Assembly: GCF_016801865.2 (NCBI RefSeq)
Contig: NC_068937.1
Span: 15,104,980 to 15,168,979, forward strand
DNA from: Culex pipiens pallens
Lineage: Eukaryota; Arthropoda; Insecta; Diptera; Culicidae
Reading direction: 5' to 3'
Length of the DNA: 64,000 nucleotides
The translations under genes were made by a program, and so were the position numbers. Numbering within the stretch: the stretch's first letter is position 1; each line of letters opens with the position of its first letter. Of this stretch, positions 59,761 through 64,000 are shown piece after piece. The notes beneath the pieces were generated by a model. It was not told the origin of the DNA and did not search any database. It was given only the letters and a program-made list of their open reading frames with translations.

Positions 59761-60208
59761 GAAATTTGGAGAAGTTAGATATGTCGCATGATTATGTTTC
59801 TAATGAAAAGTCATGTTTTTATTCTTTTACTGATATTAGTATATAGAACAATAAATGTTTACTTAACTTTTTTAGTAAAACTTTATGGAAAACGTAGTCT
59901 TTTTATTTTTTTAACATAAAGTTCATGTGAAGACCTTTCCAAAGCACTATAAAACTTTGAGTTTTGGTCATGTTTTGCATAAGATATAAATTTTACAAAT
60001 TTACTGTAACGCATTTTGCTCGGATATTTTTTCGTTAACCTCCTCCCCCCCGAGCCCCGCCCAAAAATCCACTAATTTGCATATTTTTTCCTTAAAGTAG
60101 ACATTCTGACGATTCCAAAACACTATAAAACATTGAAGTTTGGTGCTATTTTGCATATTTCCCAAGCCTGCGAAAATTTACTGTAACGCATTTTGCAGGC
60201 TTCGGGTT

Positions 60209-60880
60209 GTACAGGGAAATTTTTTTCTTCGGGTCTTGACTGTCAGGACCCGGTGCACTTCCGTTTCAAACTGCTGAATGTAAAGCCGCGAACCTCACTG
60301 ACTGACACAGTCATGTCTCCTGGTGCACTCCAACAAGCCGCACCGGTTTCAAAAAGATTGCTTAAATCGTGATGCTGATAAAAAATTTTACGAAATTCCA
60401 CTCGTCAACAGATTTTCCAAAATCAAAACATAAACAAACTCGTTTCGCGCGCGCAGATCAGCGCAAAGCAAAATCGAAAGTAACAGTGCGGCCAAGAAAA
60501 TCTGTCATACGGGGGGCGAACCGATGCGGTACAACGTGGTTCACTCGGTTCACAGCTTATGAGTCATATTTTTTAGAAAAAATGTTTTGAGTGTTTAGTC
60601 TTTAATTAGGTAGTCTATGCTACAATGTTTGAAGTGGAGATTTTCAAACATTTGGGTAGTTTTCGAGCAATTCTAACAAAAATATAAGAAAAATGATTTT
60701 TCGAGAGGTCATTTTTGGCCAAAAATGTACCCCAACTTGAGACAGCTGCCAAAATAACAGGATTTGTTCTAGTAACGAGATTTTTTCAGCGAAGTCATCT
60801 TAAGATGTCCCCTACACAACCGTTTCAACAGAATTCATTTTCATTGAGAAGAACCTGAGAAATGGTAAAATCCGTAAAAA
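60209..60880. other. unique segment, no gene confirmed
   Basis: GC-richer at 60240-60560, with an open frame at 60369-60590 lacking a domain. ACAGTCAA-x-ACCCGAAG occurs on both sides of the foldback (53338-53354 and, inverted, 60222-60243), a possible clue to how its end was formed. Confidence 0.35.
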
Positions 60881-61587
60881 TCACTTTGACCCAATCTCAC
60901 CCCCCAGACCCAATGTCACCCCCACTGACGGTATTTAAAAAATGTGTTATAACTTTCGAAATGTATCAAAAAACCCGATTATTTGATACGCACGTTGTAA
61001 AAACCTTAAAAAGTTATTCTTTTTCAAAAATACGTAGTTTTGTGAAAATTCTGAGTATTTTCCTTTTTTTGTTATAACTTTCGAAATGTATGAAAAATCC
61101 CAATCATTTGATACCCATATTGTAACAAAACTGAAACATATTGAAACAAAACTGAAATGTCAAAAATACGTAGTTTTGTGAATTTCGAGTATTTTCAAAA
61201 AAATGTGTTATTACTTTCGAAATTTATCAAAAATCCCGATTATTTGACTATCATGTTGAAAAAACTGATATTATGATTATTTTCTGAGTATTTTCAAAAA
61301 AAAAATATCGCTTTCGAATTGTATGAAAAAATCCCGATCATTTGATACAAATTTGAGTTTTTTTCGAGAAAAAATGGCATTTTCAAAATACAGGAACAAT
61401 ACGTATATTTGTGAAAATTATAATAGTAATGGCTAGTTGACGTCATCCCGATTCCGAAACACTATATGTTTTGTAGTTTGGATGATTTTTCATAGGATTA
61501 TAGCCAATGTCTCCCATATAGCCAGAATTCCATAAGCTCTATGCCTCAGTTCCTACATATGTGGTGCTTAACCGAGGCACGACTGTA

Positions 61588-62149
61588 CTCATTCCTGATG
61601 AAATTACACAAAAATGAGTTGTTTTGGTTGATCGGTAACTGAAGATCGCTCAAATTTGATTAGATTTTGACATAACTCGATGGAAAACTACCTACAAAGG
61701 GGTTATTTCGAAAAGGCAGAAATTTCTCGTCATAGAGTTTTTAGATCACATGCCAAATTTGATAATTGCTAGATTATACCCAAATTTGGGTGAATTTCAT
61801 AAAATTTTCACAGATATCTCGTTTCCAAATAAAATAGTTCTTAGCGAATTCTGAGTATTTTTGGATATGTGTGTGTGGAAAGCTGACATTTGACATAAAT
61901 AAGATTGAAGTTGCTCAAACATGAATTTGCTTCGATTAGCGTGTTTGTGTCAAGTGATTTGTTGACGTTTTTCGGCATCCTCCGCAAACGTCAAACCACA
62001 CACATTCGTTGTCGGATCTTTTTTGGGAGAGATCCGGCATCAATTTTGTACTGCTTCAACGCTTGCGGAGGGTGCAGAAAAGTTTGGTCATGTCCCTGCT
62101 TGCAAAAAAACAATAGATTAAGAAAATGAAACATTATTCCAAATACGGC
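61588..62149. other. no gene seen
   Basis: AT-rich on the left, then a GC-richer stretch at 61960-62130 with an open frame (61905-62129) that has no domain. Confidence 0.35.
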
Positions 62150-62250
62150 CTTCTAGTAGAGTTCTAACAGAGTTGGATATTCTTACAGCATTCTAGCAGA
62201 AATGTTCCACCGTTCTAGCAGAACCAGCTCTGCAAAAATATTTCGTGACA
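62150..62250. repeat. TTCTAGCAG repeat, copy 2
   Basis: Carries GTTGGATATTCTTACAGCAT, GAAATGTTCCACCGTTCTAG and CAGAACCAGCTCTGC. It matches 49215-49328 in the same order and direction. Confidence 0.8.
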
Positions 62251-62274
62251 GGGACTGACTTGTCAAATGCTGTA

Positions 62275-62514
62275 GGGGAAATATACCCATTTTAATCACA
62301 CTAAGCCGTTCGACCCATTCTCATCACTTTTGCCATTTTCCGCTATTAAATCATCATTTTCAGATGTATCAACAATGATGAGTTGCTTGCTCACTTTTAT
62401 TTGAGCTATTTATTACTTTGGGACAGTCAAAAACACTTTTTTTAAGCTGTAATTCATGATCAAAGTGCTGATAGGCCGATAATAGAAATAGGCTGAGAAA
62501 GGGTATAGTTCCCC
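62275..62514. mobile_element. 240-bp TA-flanked element with GGGGAAATATACCC ends
   Basis: GGGGAAATATACCCATTTTA on the left pairs with GGGTATAGTTCCCC on the right, with TA outside both. Same end family as 15231-16157 but much shorter, so the two may be a parent/miniature pair. Confidence 0.75.
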
Positions 62515-64000
62515 TATTTCCAGAAAATAAACTATGTTGTAGATAAACTATCTTAAACTATACTCTAACATCCGAAACCTCATACGTTAACGAGAAAATC
62601 ATTATCAATCCCGGCTGCGCCCGCCAATCCCCATAACCGCGCACAAAACCAGAAAATCCCATTAAAATCCGATTGGATCTCATTCATCAATCCAAACAAC
62701 CTTTCGACTCGCGCGCGGCCTGTCATCGGAACGCCATCAAGCGGGGCCTCCTTGGATCCAGAAGTGAAAACCTTTCGACGTTCGACGTCATAGCGCCTGT
62801 CATGTCGAACAACCGTTCATCGTCGTCGTCGTCGGGCGGTGGTCACTCCGTGGGACACCACGTTGGTTCGCGGTCGCGTGTTTGGTCGGATGGCCGATCC
62901 GATCGATCAAAACCGAGGGTCAACCAGATCAATCAGCCGCGGTGGACTTTGTAATTTTTGAGCGGCGACTTGGCCATTTGGCTTGGCGGGAAAGTGGTTC
63001 GAAGGGTCGCTCGAAATTTGCATGTTGGTTATGGATCACTACCGTTGAAATTCCGGCAGCTGCACGGTCAAAGTGAAAGATGATCGATAACAATTACCCG
63101 AAAGTGTCGTGCCCCTTGCGGTAGGGTTGCCAAGTTGCAGGGAATTTGATTACTCGACTGCAGAAGGTTACTCATAAGTTTCAAGAGTAAAGCTTTTATG
63201 GCAACCCCAAATTTGACACTGCAATTGTCAAAGTGACAGCCGCGTGACCACGCGGGGTTGACCACCGGTCCACAGTGAGAGGTGAATGACAGCCACCGAC
63301 CGCACGCAAGTGGTTTGATTTACGCAGCTTGTTTTTATTCCCTCTTCGGAGATTGCTCTTACGTCGCGCGCGTTCGTACGTGTGTTTTGATTTTGGACTT
63401 TCGATTTTTCGGCGCAACCGGTCACGGGCCAATGACCCGGGCCGGCCGAGAAATGACTGTTACCACATCACGAAATTCCTCTCTCGCACACTTGGACCGC
63501 CATTATTGTAATTATTGTTGCTGTTTTTAGGCGTTCTTTTTGTGTCTATTGATGTTGTTGTTGCTTATCAACGCGCGCTAAGTAGTTGGCTTCTTTTGTT
63601 TGGCCCCCTTAAGGATCGCGACCCCCGCCGCCGGGCGATTGGAGTTCAATTTGTTCCGGCAGGTTAATTGTGGGCTTTTCACCGTTGACGTCGACGACCC
63701 ATTCATTTTGGCAAAACTGCTGCTGGGGGAAAGAGCTGTCATTATTGAGTGCTGGCTCGCGCGGCGTTGATTAGATTTTCATGGCTACTTTAGAGATTTT
63801 TTTCTTCTCTTGTCAGGATGATGGTTGAGTTGGAAAGAGTTTGTTTTATCTTTATGGCGGCGGCACCCGCCATTATGGCGAGGTGGCTGTCAAAAAAAAG
63901 ACTAGTGTTGATTTGACGTGTAACGCGTGTCTTCCGCACCTGATTTCGGGGTGGATTTTTGTGATTTTTATCGAATCTCACTTTCATGATTTGCCGTGAC
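62515..64000. other. unique GC-richer region, no gene confirmed
   Basis: Apparently single-copy, with trinucleotide runs (TCGTCGTCGTCGTCG near 62818) and several overlapping open frames. The frame at 62673-62954 has a Ser/Gly/His-rich stretch but no domain or splice signals. Likely intron, untranslated exon or regulatory DNA. Confidence 0.3.

Larger units (their letters stand above)
53347..60208. mobile_element. 6.9 kb foldback with repeat-built arms and satellite loop
   Basis: The outermost ACCCGAAGCCTGCAAAATGC at 53347 is mirrored by GCATTTTGCAGGCTTCGGGT ending at 60208. Both tips hold the mini hairpin AAGCCTGC ... GCAGGCTT (53352-53390). From there, 53347-54798 and 58619-60208 are inverted copies: about 460 bp of non-tandem sequence, then 133-bp tandem units. 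Between them are about 3.8 kb of nonamer satellite and four more direct 133-bp units (55990-56545). Long inverted ends made of tandem sub-repeats with a variable middle are characteristic of foldback elements such as Drosophila FB and Galileo (established). Assignment here is by architecture only, since no transposase is present. Confidence 0.85.
50371..61587. mobile_element. 11.2 kb region bracketed by Tigger-like inverted ends
   Basis: The left end is TACAGTCATGCCTCGGTTTT and the right end is the inverse of TACAGTCGTGCCTCGGTTAA. TA is at both boundaries. The ends resemble the CAG..CATGCCTCG style of Tigger/pogo elements. Beyond the ends, 50460-50990 and 60940-61560 are diverged inverted copies sharing CATAAGCTCT, TATGGGTATCAAAT and AAAATACTCAGAATTTTCAC. 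Between them lie a GC-rich transcript-like segment, an RpS8 remnant and a large foldback. This may be one large element or two opposed solo copies with host DNA between them. Confidence 0.6.

Overview
The window is eukaryotic, AT-rich, non-coding-dominated nuclear DNA. Repeat content and style point to a culicine mosquito, most likely Culex: many short TA- or TTAA-flanked inverted-repeat elements, tRNA-headed SINEs, a Jockey-type gag, and foldback repeats carrying 'GAGCAATTC' ends. The species assignment is inference. I see no long intact gene. Almost every long open frame is either a by-product of simple repeats or part of a transposable element.

Layout. 1.6-6.9 kb is a low-complexity block of three adjacent tandem arrays (18 bp, 10 bp and about 60-85 bp periods) that share a GAGACAA/GAAGACAA core. 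7.5-19 kb is a field of miniature inverted-repeat elements and large diverged palindromes (10.4-12.0 and 16.3-18.2 kb). At 19.63-19.70 kb there is a convincing start exon: pyrimidine tract, AG acceptor, ATG, a 17-codon signal-peptide-like sequence and a GTGAGT donor on the + strand. 21-33 kb is repeat-dense. It includes a 3.2 kb element (22.5-25.7 kb) with two foldbacks nested inside it, a tRNA-type SINE head, and a 1.36 kb element with GGGGTAATTTGGACA ends. 38.06-42.15 kb is a Jockey-like retroelement that carries only the gag-type ORF1. It is flanked by a 12-bp target duplication and is itself interrupted by a 2.3 kb element with a 9-bp duplication, which in turn contains a third element. 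44.2-45.4 kb is a second copy of the 22.5-25.7 kb family, with a 445 bp (TG)n run, inserted into another miniature element. A second candidate coding exon (72 nt, phase 0/0) lies at 48.57 kb.

50.4-61.6 kb is the most unusual part. It is bounded by pogo/Tigger-like inverted ends and holds a broken RpS8 copy and a 6.9 kb foldback structure. The foldback arms consist of 133-bp tandem repeats, each carrying three AACCGGTT-type boxes. The loop is about 3.8 kb of GAATTTAAA/GAATTTTAA nonamer satellite containing a tandem duplication of about 1.75 kb.

Interpretation: the window is probably mostly one or more very long introns of a + strand gene whose first coding exon encodes a secreted or membrane protein. 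The surrounding DNA has been built by repeated, nested insertion of non-autonomous elements.
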